From NCBI RefSeq assembly GCF_001870225.1, contig NZ_CP017675.1, forward strand, positions 1,545,613 through 1,609,612: a DNA stretch of 64,000 nt, read 5' to 3'. The notes under the pieces were generated by a model. The model made no database searches. It saw only the letters and a program-made list of their open reading frames with translations, and was not told the origin of the DNA. This stretch comes from Gloeomargarita lithophora Alchichica-D10. Its GTDB lineage: Bacteria; Cyanobacteriota; Cyanobacteriia; Gloeomargaritales; Gloeomargaritaceae. This document shows positions 1 through 8,718 of the stretch, piece by piece (positions within the stretch are counted from its first letter, which is position 1; each line of letters begins with the position of its first letter). Both the position numbers and the translations under genes were made by a program.

Positions 1-2
1 TC

Positions 3-377
3 CGGGAGTACAACATCATCTACAAACTCCTGGAGGACATCCAGGGGGCAATGGAAGGGTTACTCGAACCGGAACTGGTGGAGGAACCCCTGGGGCAAGC
101 GGAAGTACGGGCGGTGTTTACCCTTTCCAAGGGGGTAGTGGCGGGGTGTTATGTGCAATCGGGCAAACTGCAACGCAACTGCCATGTGCGCCTACACCGG
201 GGCAATCAGGTGGTCTGGCAGGGCACCTTGGAGTCCCTGCGCCGGGTCAAGGACGATGTGCGGGAGGTGGCCGCCGGTTATGAGTGCGGGGTCTCCTGCA
301 GCGATTTCCAAGCCTGGCAGGAAAACGACCAGATTGAAGCCTTCCTGCGGGTCACCCAACGGCGCAAACTCACCTAG
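3..377 (+). CDS. infB: Translation initiation factor IF-2, C-terminal fragment
   Basis: The reading frame is open from the left edge of the window and ends at a TAG. It encodes about 124 residues matching the C-terminal part of bacterial IF-2: the end of domain 3 ([14 protein letters not shown]) and the beta-barrel domain 4 ([22 protein letters not shown]) that binds the formylmethionine end of initiator tRNA. The GTPase domain and the long N-terminal region lie outside the window. IF-2 acts in the cytoplasm, delivering fMet-tRNA to the 30S subunit and promoting subunit joining. The end [12 protein letters not shown] looks complete, so only the 5' part is missing. Confidence 0.95.
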   Translation, partial: REYNIIYKLLEDIQGAMEGLLEPELVEEPLGQAEVRAVFTLSKGVVAGCYVQSGKLQRNCHVRLHRGNQVVWQGTLESLRRVKDDVREVAAGYECGVSCSDFQAWQENDQIEAFLRVTQRRKLT

Positions 378-456
378 CTGGAAACATTATAACTGGGCAA
401 ATAACTGGACAAATTGCGGGCGGGTGATGGACAATAGCAGTAAAATTGCCGTATAA

Positions 457-1116
457 ATGATGCGTTTATCCTCACCCCAAGTCCCCACCCATGCCCGTCA
501 TCCCCAACATTTGGCGGAAGTGGTGGAAACCAGCACCAGCGAATTTTGCGCCCAGTGTTTGGAGCCCCCGGTGTTGGATTTTCCCGTCATGCCCCCCTTT
601 GGCTGTTGGGTGCGGGCGGCGGATAACGAAACCCAAAATCAAATTTTTGGCATTGTTTACCACGTCAGTTCCAGCCCCATTGATGCGGTACATCGCACCC
701 GGGCGTTGGGATTGTCCTTGACGGAATTGCGGGAACAACAACCCCAGATTTTTGCCATGCTGAAAACCGAGTTTCGCGCCGTAATTGTCGGTTTTCAACC
801 CCCCAAAACCCGCACTTATTATCACTATCTGCCCCCCCGTCCCCCCCAAATTCACCAGGCAGTTTATCAATGCACCAAAGATGAAATGATTGGGTTTACT
901 GACCAGTTGGAATTTTTGCGTACCTTGACCCAACTCACTGCCGCACCCGTGGATAGTTTGGTGGGGGCGGTACTGCGTTACCTGTACGAAATTCGCCAAG
1001 CTGACTCCCAGTGGTTGATTCAAGCAGGGCGTAAATTGAACTTAATTTTGAAAGATGATTATGACCGTCTGCGGGCGATTTTAGAGCAATGTAAATATCA
1101 AGAGAATTTTGATTAG
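457..1116 (+). CDS. HAS-barrel domain-containing protein
   Basis: A 219-residue soluble protein starting 79 bp after infB. The middle carries a small barrel with the pattern IFGIVYHVSSSP...RALGLSLTELREQQPQIF followed by LKTEFRAVIVGF, which resembles the HAS-barrel (HerA/ATP-synthase N-terminal barrel) proteins of cyanobacteria. No ATPase motifs follow, so this is the barrel alone with a helical C-terminus (about residues 145-219). I see no signal peptide or membrane segment. Its position directly after infB suggests co-transcription, but its function is unknown. Two adjacent ATG codons make the start uncertain by one residue. Confidence 0.7.
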   Translation: MMRLSSPQVPTHARHPQHLAEVVETSTSEFCAQCLEPPVLDFPVMPPFGCWVRAADNETQNQIFGIVYHVSSSPIDAVHRTRALGLSLTELREQQPQIFAMLKTEFRAVIVGFQPPKTRTYYHYLPPRPPQIHQAVYQCTKDEMIGFTDQLEFLRTLTQLTAAPVDSLVGAVLRYLYEIRQADSQWLIQAGRKLNLILKDDYDRLRAILEQCKYQENFD

Positions 1117-1123
1117 TCCCCCA

Positions 1124-1227
1124 ACAATCCCACCCGATAGACTGCGTGACGATAGCGCAGTGTGTCCGCAGGACATAGACATAGAACCAAGTCCGGGGGC
1201 GGTGCCGACCTATTTTTAGAAATGTCC
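1124..1227. repeat. Interspersed repeat element, copy 1
   Basis: A non-coding block of about 104 bp between the HAS-barrel gene and cupA. It carries the family core (gaaccaag followed by a gggggcggtgcc stretch) and ends in an inverted form of the ggacatttctaaaaatagg end. The other end, caatcccacccgat, matches the end of copy 47682-47784. Internal hairpins (actgcg...cgcagt and tgtccgcaggaca) occupy the middle. It separates two convergent genes and may fold as a terminator. Boundaries are judged by eye. Confidence 0.6.
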
Positions 1228-1249
1228 CTGAGATTGGGCTAGCATTCCC

Positions 1250-2560
1250 CTAGCGATAATCCGGGGTTTGAATATAACTCAAACGCGCCGCTTCCCGCAT
1301 TCCGTATTCCGGGCGACAGAAACGATTGATTTGAGCCTCAAAAAAGCGACGATTGGCCAGCAGATGCCGGGGATTCGGGTCATCCAAAGGATACAGTAAT
1401 GCCGTGCGCAGAGCTTGAATTACCGCCGAAGTCACGCAATACATAGAGCGTTGAAAACTGATTGCCAATTGGATCAACATATCATCTTCACCCCGGCAGT
1501 GTTGCTGATAGTAATCCACCAAAAAATCCGGCAAAAAATGCAACATATCCTGCATCAAAAGGGTGGGGGGAATCCCGGCGGTACCGACCGGAAATTTATC
1601 GGCATACAATACCCCGTAGTGGAAATCCGCCTGTTTGTCCGGCACCATTTCTACTTGGGCATTATAGGATTTGGTGCCTCGGAATGGCGAAGTCCGATAA
1701 AAGACCGCTTCCACGTAGGGCAAAGCCGCTTCATAGAGCCAGGTAAACCCCTTACTTTTGGGGATAACTTCGTAACCTTCTCCCCGGATATACACATGAT
1801 GATAAATCGGGCGGCCAGCGATGGCAAAAATGCCATTCACCAGGAAATCTACCGCATCCTTGACCGTGACAATCGTTCCTTCTAAATAACGGTCATAAAT
1901 TTCAAAAAATACCGGTGCCATCACCTCCCAAAATAAACCCAAATTCGCATAGTAAGAAGCCTGCCGACATTGCTCTAAAAAGAGGTCTGGAAATAGGCGA
2001 TACAGTCCCAACATCATGGGATTGCCTTGGCAATAGGCCCGAATTGCTCGGTCAGCATTCTGCCGATACTCTTCGCTGTCTAAATAGGGGTCAAACTGCC
2101 CCCCCATACCCCGATGCCAAAGCATAGCTCGCATACAGATTTCGGCAAATTCCATATTGATCCGGTCGTGCCAAAGGTGATGGAATAACCGAGGCATGGG
2201 GATGGTTTCCCCTTTTTTCATAAACGCAATCAGTTCAGGATGTGCTGTTGCTTCCCCCCGCCAAATCCGTAAATCCGCATCCGCCCCGGCGTAATGGTTG
2301 TGCCGTTCTAAATACGCTTCAGAAATAAAGTATTTGAAAAATGGCAAAGGGTTGAGAAATACCTGCTCCCCAATGTAGAGCAAATCCCGCCAGTAAAAAT
2401 CCATCGGCACCGCATAGGCTTTCCAAATGCCCACAATTTGCATCAGGTTTTCTGGCGTATCGGGAACCATCGCCCCCCCCGCTTCCAAACGATGAATAAT
2501 CTCCGCAAATTCATGCTGGGACGGGGGCAGTTGGGCACGGGTTTCTAAGCGAGTTTTCAT
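1250..2560 (-). CDS. cupA: CO2 hydration protein CupA (ChpY) of NDH-1MS
   Basis: A 436-residue protein of the CupA/CupB (ChpY/ChpX) family, which converts CO2 to bicarbonate on the NDH-1 CO2-uptake complexes at the cytoplasmic face of the thylakoid. Segments such as HNHYAGADADLRIWRGEA, RLFHHLWHDRINMEF and TAGIPPTLLMQDMLHFLP are typical of CupA, the inducible high-affinity form, rather than CupB. The His/Arg-rich segment at about residues 127-133 lies where the published structure places the metal site, though I cannot confirm the exact ligands. It is the last gene of ndhF3-ndhD3-cupA, 11 bp after ndhD3. No cupS-like gene follows; the next gene is on the opposite strand. Confidence 0.9.
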   Translation of the reverse strand: MKTRLETRAQLPPSQHEFAEIIHRLEAGGAMVPDTPENLMQIVGIWKAYAVPMDFYWRDLLYIGEQVFLNPLPFFKYFISEAYLERHNHYAGADADLRIWRGEATAHPELIAFMKKGETIPMPRLFHHLWHDRINMEFAEICMRAMLWHRGMGGQFDPYLDSEEYRQNADRAIRAYCQGNPMMLGLYRLFPDLFLEQCRQASYYANLGLFWEVMAPVFFEIYDRYLEGTIVTVKDAVDFLVNGIFAIAGRPIYHHVYIRGEGYEVIPKSKGFTWLYEAALPYVEAVFYRTSPFRGTKSYNAQVEMVPDKQADFHYGVLYADKFPVGTAGIPPTLLMQDMLHFLPDFLVDYYQQHCRGEDDMLIQLAISFQRSMYCVTSAVIQALRTALLYPLDDPNPRHLLANRRFFEAQINRFCRPEYGMREAARLSYIQTPDYR

Positions 2561-2571
2561 GGGTAATACTC

Positions 2572-4095
2572 CTAAAATTCAGGGGATTGATTTAACGATT
2601 GCCAACCAATTACAGGATTTTCGGTCACAGGCATCTGAGCCAATTCCATTACCGCTAAACTTTGGGCAGTCATGGCATTCCAGCGGACTAACCAATCCGG
2701 TTGAACCCCCAAAAATAAAATCAAACCGGCCAGAATCAAAGCGGGCATTTTATCCGACCACACCACCGCCGGATAATAGGCCGTCCGATTGTCCAACTTA
2801 CCAAAGCAGGTGCGATTGAGCAAAATCACAAAATATACCGCCGTTAAACCCGTACCCAAAACGCACAACAGGGTCAACAAAGGGAAAATTTGATAACTCC
2901 CTTGGAAGACCAAAAATTCCGCCACAAAACCCGCCATCCCCGGAATCCCCGCACTCGCCATCCCCCCAAAAACCAGCAGAGAACTCACCGCCGGTAAGCC
3001 CCGGAGCGGATTCATCAAGCCATTCAACACATCCAACTCCCGGGTGCCCACCTTGCGTTCAATCACCCCCACCAGATGAAACAAAATCGCCAGAATCAAG
3101 CCGTGGCTGACCATTTGCGCCATCGCCCCCACCAGAGCCAACGGCGTACCCACCGCACACCCCAGCATCACATACCCCATGTGGCCAATCGAACTGTAGG
3201 CCACCATGCGTTTAATATCCTTCTGGGCAATCGCCGCCAACGCCCCAAACAACACCCCCACCGTGCCCCACACCGCCAAGGCCGGGGACAACTGTGCCCA
3301 CGCCTGCGGAAATAACTGCAAACCAAACCGCACCAACCCATAGGTACCCAACTTCGCCAAAATCCCCCCCAACAAAATCGCCACCGGGGGAGCCGCCTCC
3401 ACATACGCATCCGGCAACCAGGTATGCAAAGGCACCAAGGGCGTTTTAATGCCAAAACCCAACAGCAAAACCAGCAATAAGGTCATCTGCACCCCCACCC
3501 CCAACTGACCGACCGTTGCCTGCACCGCCGGATAATCAAAATTGGGCTGTCCCCCCAGCCAACCCAACGCCAAACACCCCGCCAAAATCAACAATCCAGA
3601 TACGGCCGTGTACAACAGGAACTTCAACGCCGCATACTCCCGCTTCTGCCCCCCCCAAATCCCAATCAAAAAATACACCGGCACCAGTTCCAATTCATAA
3701 AATAGGACAAATAAAAGCACATTTTGGGCGGTAAATGCTCCCGCCAAACCCCCGCTCACCAATAGAATCAAACTGTAATACAACCGGGGGCGAGCCATAT
3801 CCACCGGCGTACTATAGATGACAATCCAGGTAATCAGCGCATTCAACGCCAACAGTGATACCGTCAAACCATCACAACCCAGGCGATAATTCAACCCCAA
3901 ATTCGGCAACCAGGGCAGAAATTCCGGCAGTTGCATCCCCGCTTGCGTCAAATCAAACCGACTGAGCACCAACCCCACCCAGCCCAACGTCAAGCCACTC
4001 AACACCAACGCCAACCCCTTCACCTGCCGGGGTTCCCGCCCCAATAACACCCCCAAAGCGGCCACCATTGGTCCCAAAATCAGCACACTCAACAT
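2572..4095 (-). CDS. ndhD3: NAD(P)H-quinone oxidoreductase subunit 4, CO2-uptake type (NdhD3)
   Basis: A proton-channel subunit of the antiporter-like NdhD/NuoM family, about 507 residues with roughly 14 membrane helices. Typical segments are LFYELELVPVYFLIGIWGG (the conserved Glu of the first proton channel), PLHTWLPDAYVEAP-like and KRMVAYSSIGHMG. Operon position with ndhF3 and cupA assigns it to NDH-1MS, the low-CO2-induced complex in the thylakoid membrane. I chose the ATG at 4095 (MLSVLILGP), which has a GGGGTG-type ribosome site just upstream, over an ATG 33 bases further out that would overlap the end of ndhF3 and add a hydrophilic tail. Confidence 0.9.
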   Translation of the reverse strand: MLSVLILGPMVAALGVLLGREPRQVKGLALVLSGLTLGWVGLVLSRFDLTQAGMQLPEFLPWLPNLGLNYRLGCDGLTVSLLALNALITWIVIYSTPVDMARPRLYYSLILLVSGGLAGAFTAQNVLLFVLFYELELVPVYFLIGIWGGQKREYAALKFLLYTAVSGLLILAGCLALGWLGGQPNFDYPAVQATVGQLGVGVQMTLLLVLLLGFGIKTPLVPLHTWLPDAYVEAAPPVAILLGGILAKLGTYGLVRFGLQLFPQAWAQLSPALAVWGTVGVLFGALAAIAQKDIKRMVAYSSIGHMGYVMLGCAVGTPLALVGAMAQMVSHGLILAILFHLVGVIERKVGTRELDVLNGLMNPLRGLPAVSSLLVFGGMASAGIPGMAGFVAEFLVFQGSYQIFPLLTLLCVLGTGLTAVYFVILLNRTCFGKLDNRTAYYPAVVWSDKMPALILAGLILFLGVQPDWLVRWNAMTAQSLAVMELAQMPVTENPVIGWQSLNQSPEF

Positions 4096-4111
4096 ACTTA
4101 CACCCCCTGCG

Positions 4112-5956
4112 TTAGGACAATGTGACAACCATCAACCCCACCACCAAACCCAGTCCCAGCAAAATCGTCAACAGATACCACTGGAACTTCCCAGAGGTGC
4201 TGTACTTCAAGGTTTCCCCGCTGAAAATAGCCGCCAACCCCACCAAATTCACCAATCCGTCCACCAAATACCGATCCAACACATCCGTCAACCGGGAGAT
4301 GACATCCACCAAACCCACAACCGTCATTTTGTAGATACGAGGCGTGTACAAATCCTGCGCCAGCCAATCCTGTAAACCCACCCAGGGCAAGGTTATCGGC
4401 CTAGATACACCAGGACTGAGATAGATGACTGATGCCAGTGTAATTCCAGACAAGGTACTGAGGATCAGCAAAATCCCCCCATCCGCCTGCCAAGCGGGTA
4501 AAACCCCCGCCGCCGCCAGCATTTGCGGCACATGGAGCACCACCCCCGCCAGCACCGTCATCGGTAGCACAAACGGCCAGTGCAATTCCGGTGACCGTTC
4601 GCTCATCGCCTGCGGGCGGTTGCCAAACAGCAAACAAAACACCCGGACAAAGTTAAACGTCAACAACCCATTCACCCCCAGCACCACCGCCACCAAAACC
4701 GGCGACCGCATCCCTAAATCCGTCAGCAGTTGTAATAACACCCAAAATCCCCCCAGCGGCGGCAGTGCCACCAGCCCCGCCAGCCCCACCAAGAAACTCA
4801 AACCCGTAATCGGTCGCCGTGTCCAGAGTCCCCCCAACTGGGTCACATTCTGGGTAATGCTGTTCCAAATCACATTTCCCACCGCCATCACCGGCAGACC
4901 CGCCGCCAACCCATAAACCAACAAAAGCAGTAAACCCGTTTGCCCATGACCCGTACCCACCGCCACCAACACCAACCCCATATAACTGCTGACCGGGTAG
5001 GACAACGTCCGTTTCACATCCACCTGGGCAATGGCAATCAAGGCCGCCCCCACCGCCGTTACCGCCCCCATCAATACCATCAAATTCAGCAATCCCGGCG
5101 AGAGTGCCAACACCGGTTGCATTTTCACCAACACCCACGCCCCGGTGGCCGTCACCACCGTATTCCTTAAAATCGTGGCCGGGATCAGCCCCTCCATCGC
5201 CTCATCCAACCACAAATGAAACGGAAACTGGGCACATTTCCCCAAAGGCCCCGCCAGTAACGCCAGCCCCACCCCAAACAGCACCCCCGGATGCAACTGG
5301 GCATACTCCCCCGTCGTCGGTGCCTGCGCCCAAGCGGTTAATTCAGTAAAATTCCAAGTTTTCGCCAAAGGCCACAGAGCCAAAACCCCCATCAGCAAAA
5401 ACAAATCCCCCACCCGTTTGGTCAAAAACGCATCCCGTGCCCCCGTCACCGCCAGCGGTTGCGCCAACCAAAACCCCACCAGTAGATACGTCCCCAGGGT
5501 CAAAAGTTCCAAAATCATGTACCCAAAAAACAGGGAATCACACAAAGCCAAAGCGCACATCCCCGCCTCAAAAAAAGCCATCAAAGCAAAAAATCTCGCC
5601 CAGCCCCAATCATTCTCCAAATAACCAAACGCATAAATTTGCGCCAGGAAATTCACCCCCAAAACCACCACCATTGCCGTCACCGACACCGGAGAAATGA
5701 CCAAAGGTAGGGATAAATCCAGCCCCGCCACCTGCAACCAGGGCACAGTGTAATACAAAGGTTCCCGCCCCCACACCGCCAGCAAAGCGGCTCCCCCATG
5801 AACCAAAACCACGCCGGTCATCAGTGCATTTACATACCCCGCCGGTCGTGGCCCCGTGCGCCGGATGATCCCCGGAAACCATAACGCCGCTATCACCGTC
5901 CCCACAAATGGATAGAGGGGTACCAACCACACCGACTCTAGGAACCAGGACAACAT
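4112..5956 (-). CDS. ndhF3: NAD(P)H-quinone oxidoreductase subunit 5, CO2-uptake type (NdhF3)
   Basis: A 614-residue membrane protein of the NdhF/NuoL family and the first gene of the ndhF3-ndhD3-cupA operon. Recognisable parts are the N-terminal VPLYPFVGTVIAALWF, the proton-channel segments (ILELLTLGTYLLVGFW, AFLTKRVGDLFLLMG, FHLWLDEAMEGLIPATIL) and a hydrophobic C-terminal helix. It provides a proton-translocating arm in NDH-1MS, energising CO2 conversion by CupA. The upstream region of about 220 bp is shared with a divergent pentapeptide-protein gene. In relatives the operon is repressed by the LysR-type regulator NdhR/CcmR; that gene is not next to it here. Confidence 0.9.
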   Translation of the reverse strand: MLSWFLESVWLVPLYPFVGTVIAALWFPGIIRRTGPRPAGYVNALMTGVVLVHGGAALLAVWGREPLYYTVPWLQVAGLDLSLPLVISPVSVTAMVVVLGVNFLAQIYAFGYLENDWGWARFFALMAFFEAGMCALALCDSLFFGYMILELLTLGTYLLVGFWLAQPLAVTGARDAFLTKRVGDLFLLMGVLALWPLAKTWNFTELTAWAQAPTTGEYAQLHPGVLFGVGLALLAGPLGKCAQFPFHLWLDEAMEGLIPATILRNTVVTATGAWVLVKMQPVLALSPGLLNLMVLMGAVTAVGAALIAIAQVDVKRTLSYPVSSYMGLVLVAVGTGHGQTGLLLLLVYGLAAGLPVMAVGNVIWNSITQNVTQLGGLWTRRPITGLSFLVGLAGLVALPPLGGFWVLLQLLTDLGMRSPVLVAVVLGVNGLLTFNFVRVFCLLFGNRPQAMSERSPELHWPFVLPMTVLAGVVLHVPQMLAAAGVLPAWQADGGILLILSTLSGITLASVIYLSPGVSRPITLPWVGLQDWLAQDLYTPRIYKMTVVGLVDVISRLTDVLDRYLVDGLVNLVGLAAIFSGETLKYSTSGKFQWYLLTILLGLGLVVGLMVVTLS

Positions 5957-6100
5957 GGAAACCTCAGATGAACACAGCAGGGATCACGAAAAAGCACAGA
6001 TAAAACCAGAGTAGTACCAGCGGTTGCCGTAGCCACCCTAAAATTCACCATAGCGGCCAATCCCAGGAAAGGGAAGGGGAAAACCCCTCAAAATTGGTAA

Positions 6101-6127
6101 TCAATGGCGTTAGTTTTTCTTATCAAT
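6101..6127. promoter_or_regulatory. Weak candidate LysR-type operator upstream of ndhF3
   Basis: In the divergent intergenic region, TCAATG is followed 15 bases later by ATCAAT. The NdhR/CcmR site described for other cyanobacteria is, from memory, TCAATG-N10-ATCGAT, so both half-site and spacing are imperfect. I list it because low-CO2 control of this operon is expected, but the match could easily be chance. Confidence 0.2.
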
Positions 6128-6174
6128 CAACCAAAACCAGCCTAAAATTGAGGACAATCACCCCAAGTCACCCT

Positions 6175-6963
6175 ATGGAACCCGGTCATCATCGCATCCC
6201 CGAACATCTAGCTGAGGCCGTCTTCACCCGGGCGGCGCGCCTGCATTTACAATCCCAGGGAAGTTTGGACAGCTATTCCCTGGCAGAGCTAATGGAAGCG
6301 GGGCAGGCGGCCAACATTCCCTCCGAGTTTATCCACCAAGCCCTGCATGAATTACATCAGCCCCCACCGGGATTCCTGAGGCACAAAATTAATACCATTG
6401 CCGCTCTGATGCCCCATTCCCGCTGGCAACCCTTTGCCGTAGCGATTATAGTTGTGACCCTCAGCCTAGGCGGTTGGCACTTTCTATTCCGTCCCCCAAC
6501 TTTAGAATCATCTCGGCAGAATTTAGAAACCCTTTTGCGTGACAAAAATTGCGAACAATGTCGCTTAAACGGGGCTGATTTACGGGGCAAAAACTTAAGT
6601 AATGCCAATTTAGAAGGAGCTAATTTACGGGGAGCAAATTTAACTGGAGTCAATCTGAGCAACGCCAATCTCCGGGGAGCCGATTTGAGTGGTGCCACCC
6701 TCGATCAAGCCAATTTAACAACAGCGGACTTATCCGGTGCCATACTCAGCGGCACCCAAATTCGACTAGCAAATTTAACGGGAGCAAAACTGGTCGCCAC
6801 TCGCTTAAAGGCCAGCAATTTTGAGGGGGCAGATTTAAGTCAAGCCAATCTGCAAACCGCCGACCTTGAACAGGTTAATCTGAGTGGAGCCACCCTGAAA
6901 AACACCGATTTTACCCAGGCAAAAAATCTGGAAACCGTTGACTTTACCGGAGCAAAACCATGA
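6175..6963 (+). CDS. Membrane-anchored pentapeptide-repeat protein
   Basis: A 262-residue protein. The first 75 residues are soluble and helical (EHLAEAVFTRAARLH, SYSLAELMEAG). One membrane helix follows at about residues 80-100 (FAVAIIVVTLSLGG). From about residue 120 to the end runs a near-perfect A(N/D)LXX pentapeptide array (LRGKN LSNAN LEGAN LRGAN and so on), which should fold as a right-handed quadrilateral beta-helix. The target is unknown. I start at the ATG at 6175 (MEPGHHRI); an upstream in-frame ATG at 6094 would add 27 polar residues. The stop overlaps the next gene by 4 bases (ATGA), so the two are probably co-translated. Confidence 0.8.
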   Translation: MEPGHHRIPEHLAEAVFTRAARLHLQSQGSLDSYSLAELMEAGQAANIPSEFIHQALHELHQPPPGFLRHKINTIAALMPHSRWQPFAVAIIVVTLSLGGWHFLFRPPTLESSRQNLETLLRDKNCEQCRLNGADLRGKNLSNANLEGANLRGANLTGVNLSNANLRGADLSGATLDQANLTTADLSGAILSGTQIRLANLTGAKLVATRLKASNFEGADLSQANLQTADLEQVNLSGATLKNTDFTQAKNLETVDFTGAKP

Positions 6964-7757
6964 CGGAGTATAGCAAAAAATTCTTTGCTGACATTCGAGA
7001 TGACTATGCCTTTTTTGAAGCCCATACCACCGAATTTGACCGAGATTTATACCACTATCAACAAGCCATCTCGCAATTTTCTATACCTGAAACCCCCTTA
7101 AAATTCCTAGATTTTGGTTGTGGTACAGGCGTATTTACATCACGATTTTTAGATGGACTGAATTTTCCTCCCCAATCCCTAGAAATTACCTTGATTGAAC
7201 CCGATGAAGTCTATCGTCAAAATGCGGTTAGTGTCCTATCTAATTATACCCAATTTCCCATAGAAAATTTTTCTTGTTTACCAACGGAAATCCCTAGACC
7301 ATTTCACCTGATTCTGAGTAATCATGTTCTCTATTATGTCCCTGATTTATCCAGCACTATAAACCAATTGCTCCAAGCTCTTCACCCCCAAGGGATATTA
7401 CTGATGACTATGGCAGGAAAAGCGAATATCATTAGTCAATTCTGGCAAAAATGTTTTGATTGGTTAGGAAAGAAAATCCCCTACTATCTAGCTGAAGATT
7501 TGATGGCTATCAGCCAGGATTTATCTCTCATTTATCAGCGACAAACGGTGACTTATGAGCTGCGTTTTCCAGATACAATCGAAAACCGTTGGAAACTCCT
7601 GCGTTTCATGTTAGGCAATCATCTCGAACAACTGACTGAATATAATCTACCCGCTTTGTTCGACCCCTATAGTTTCCAGAGTCAGATTGACATCACCACA
7701 TCCCATTATCAATTCCTATTTCAATCTCCAGAATTGATGGCCTCAGAACACCTCTAA
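6960..7757 (+). CDS. Class I SAM-dependent methyltransferase
   Basis: A 265-residue methyltransferase with motif I FLDFGCGTG at residues 49-57, an acidic SAM-binding end (LIEPDE) and the later strand LILSNHVLYYVP followed by LLQALHPQGILLMTMAG. The substrate is unknown. The gene is noticeably more AT-rich than its neighbours and overlaps the pentapeptide gene by 4 bases. Its last four codons (Glu-His-Leu-stop) lie inside a dispersed repeat element that begins at 7746. The original C-terminus may therefore have been replaced when the element inserted. Confidence 0.8.
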   Translation: MTEYSKKFFADIRDDYAFFEAHTTEFDRDLYHYQQAISQFSIPETPLKFLDFGCGTGVFTSRFLDGLNFPPQSLEITLIEPDEVYRQNAVSVLSNYTQFPIENFSCLPTEIPRPFHLILSNHVLYYVPDLSSTINQLLQALHPQGILLMTMAGKANIISQFWQKCFDWLGKKIPYYLAEDLMAISQDLSLIYQRQTVTYELRFPDTIENRWKLLRFMLGNHLEQLTEYNLPALFDPYSFQSQIDITTSHYQFLFQSPELMASEHL

Positions 7758-7871
7758 AAATAGGTCATAGGGGCACCCCCCGGCCCAGAAGCACCTGCGG
7801 TGTATGATTTTCGGCAATATTGGTATTCCAGTGAAATAACTTGCATTTGATTCGCATAAATGGAAGTGTCC
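7746..7871. repeat. Interspersed repeat element, copy 2
   Basis: About 126 bp from gaacacctctaaaaatagg to tggaagtgtcc, with imperfect terminal inverted repeats (acacctct / aagtgt). The core (gggcaccccccggccc) is degenerate compared with other copies, but the arm tattccagtgaaataact is clearly the family arm seen at 13841 and 33404. The left end overlaps and terminates the methyltransferase gene. Confidence 0.65.
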
Positions 7872-7958
7872 CTTAGTCAGCGAGAATATGGTATCCCCAA
7901 ATTGAGCAAGCATAGTGTATATTAGTTAAGGCTTTAGGCGTTTTTCCCATCAATTACC

Positions 7959-8600
7959 ATGAGTGATAGTGCCATTAGTACCGTTGGTTCCGCTCAAAGT
8001 GAACTCTGGCTCCAGGGTTTATTAACCGTAGCTTGGGCAGATGGGGATTATACGGATGAGGAAAAAGCCCTAGTGAGTGATTTATTGGGCAATAATGAAG
8101 TTGATAATTTTCAACCCCTAAAACCCCAGCAATTGGTAGATATTTTTACCCCTGATGACCCTAAAACCGATGATTTTTTGCGAACCGCAGTGATGGTAGC
8201 AATTGCTGACGGTACCTACTCCGAATCCGAAGATCAATTACTCCAGGAATTTTGCCAAGCATTGGGGCGTACCAATGAAATTTTATCCGGTTTGAAGGCA
8301 ACATTAGTCAAGCAGGAAGGGGAACAATGTGTACCCACTGGAGAAGAGCGGCATGACTTGCTTGACCCCATGCGCCAGTGGCTGGATCAAATGCAAATTC
8401 ATGACCCGAAAATTGCCCACTTTCTGTGTCGCATGATCCCGGCACAATGCCCTTTTGAACAGGATGTGGTTCTGTTTGGCCGCAAAATTGTACATATTCC
8501 GCCCATGTGCAAACTGAATCCCCTTTATGAACAGTTGGTCGGTCTGAGATTCCGTGCCCTTTCCTATCTAGCGGATCAGAGCGAAGATGCACCCAATTAA
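7959..8600 (+). CDS. TerB-like / Mo-dependent nitrogenase C-terminal domain protein
   Basis: A 213-residue soluble protein with two parts. Residues 15-110 are a TerB-like helical domain (LLTVAWADGDYTDEEKALV, AVMVAIADGTYSESE). Residues about 130-205 match the domain catalogued as Mo-dependent nitrogenase C-terminal (HFLCRMIPAQCPFE, GRKIVHIPPMCKLNPLY). Despite the name, this domain is widespread in cyanobacteria that do not fix nitrogen, and no nif gene is in the window. Three cysteines (in FLC, AQC and PMC) could bind metal, which is inference. It is a single-gene unit with its own upstream region after a repeat element. Confidence 0.8.
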   Translation: MSDSAISTVGSAQSELWLQGLLTVAWADGDYTDEEKALVSDLLGNNEVDNFQPLKPQQLVDIFTPDDPKTDDFLRTAVMVAIADGTYSESEDQLLQEFCQALGRTNEILSGLKATLVKQEGEQCVPTGEERHDLLDPMRQWLDQMQIHDPKIAHFLCRMIPAQCPFEQDVVLFGRKIVHIPPMCKLNPLYEQLVGLRFRALSYLADQSEDAPN

Positions 8601-8718
8601 TGCCCATTCAGGAAACGAAAAGAGAAGATTGGTAACAGATTTGGCCGCTATGAGGTGACTACTAACGGGAGAAGCCAGTTATACTAGAAGCTGGTTCGTT
8701 GCTTGTGATAGTTGCCCA

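Noticed and set aside
472..1023. 183-codon frame opposite the HAS-barrel gene
   Set aside because: The plus-strand gene has a recognisable domain and normal composition; the antisense frame does not.
4401..5700. Several long reading frames opposite ndhF3
   Set aside because: They are Gly- or Pro-rich low-complexity translations of the strand opposite a clear membrane-protein gene and resemble no protein.
7959..8600. Evidence for nitrogen fixation
   Set aside because: The Mo-nitrogenase C-terminal domain also occurs in non-fixing cyanobacteria and no nif genes are in the window.
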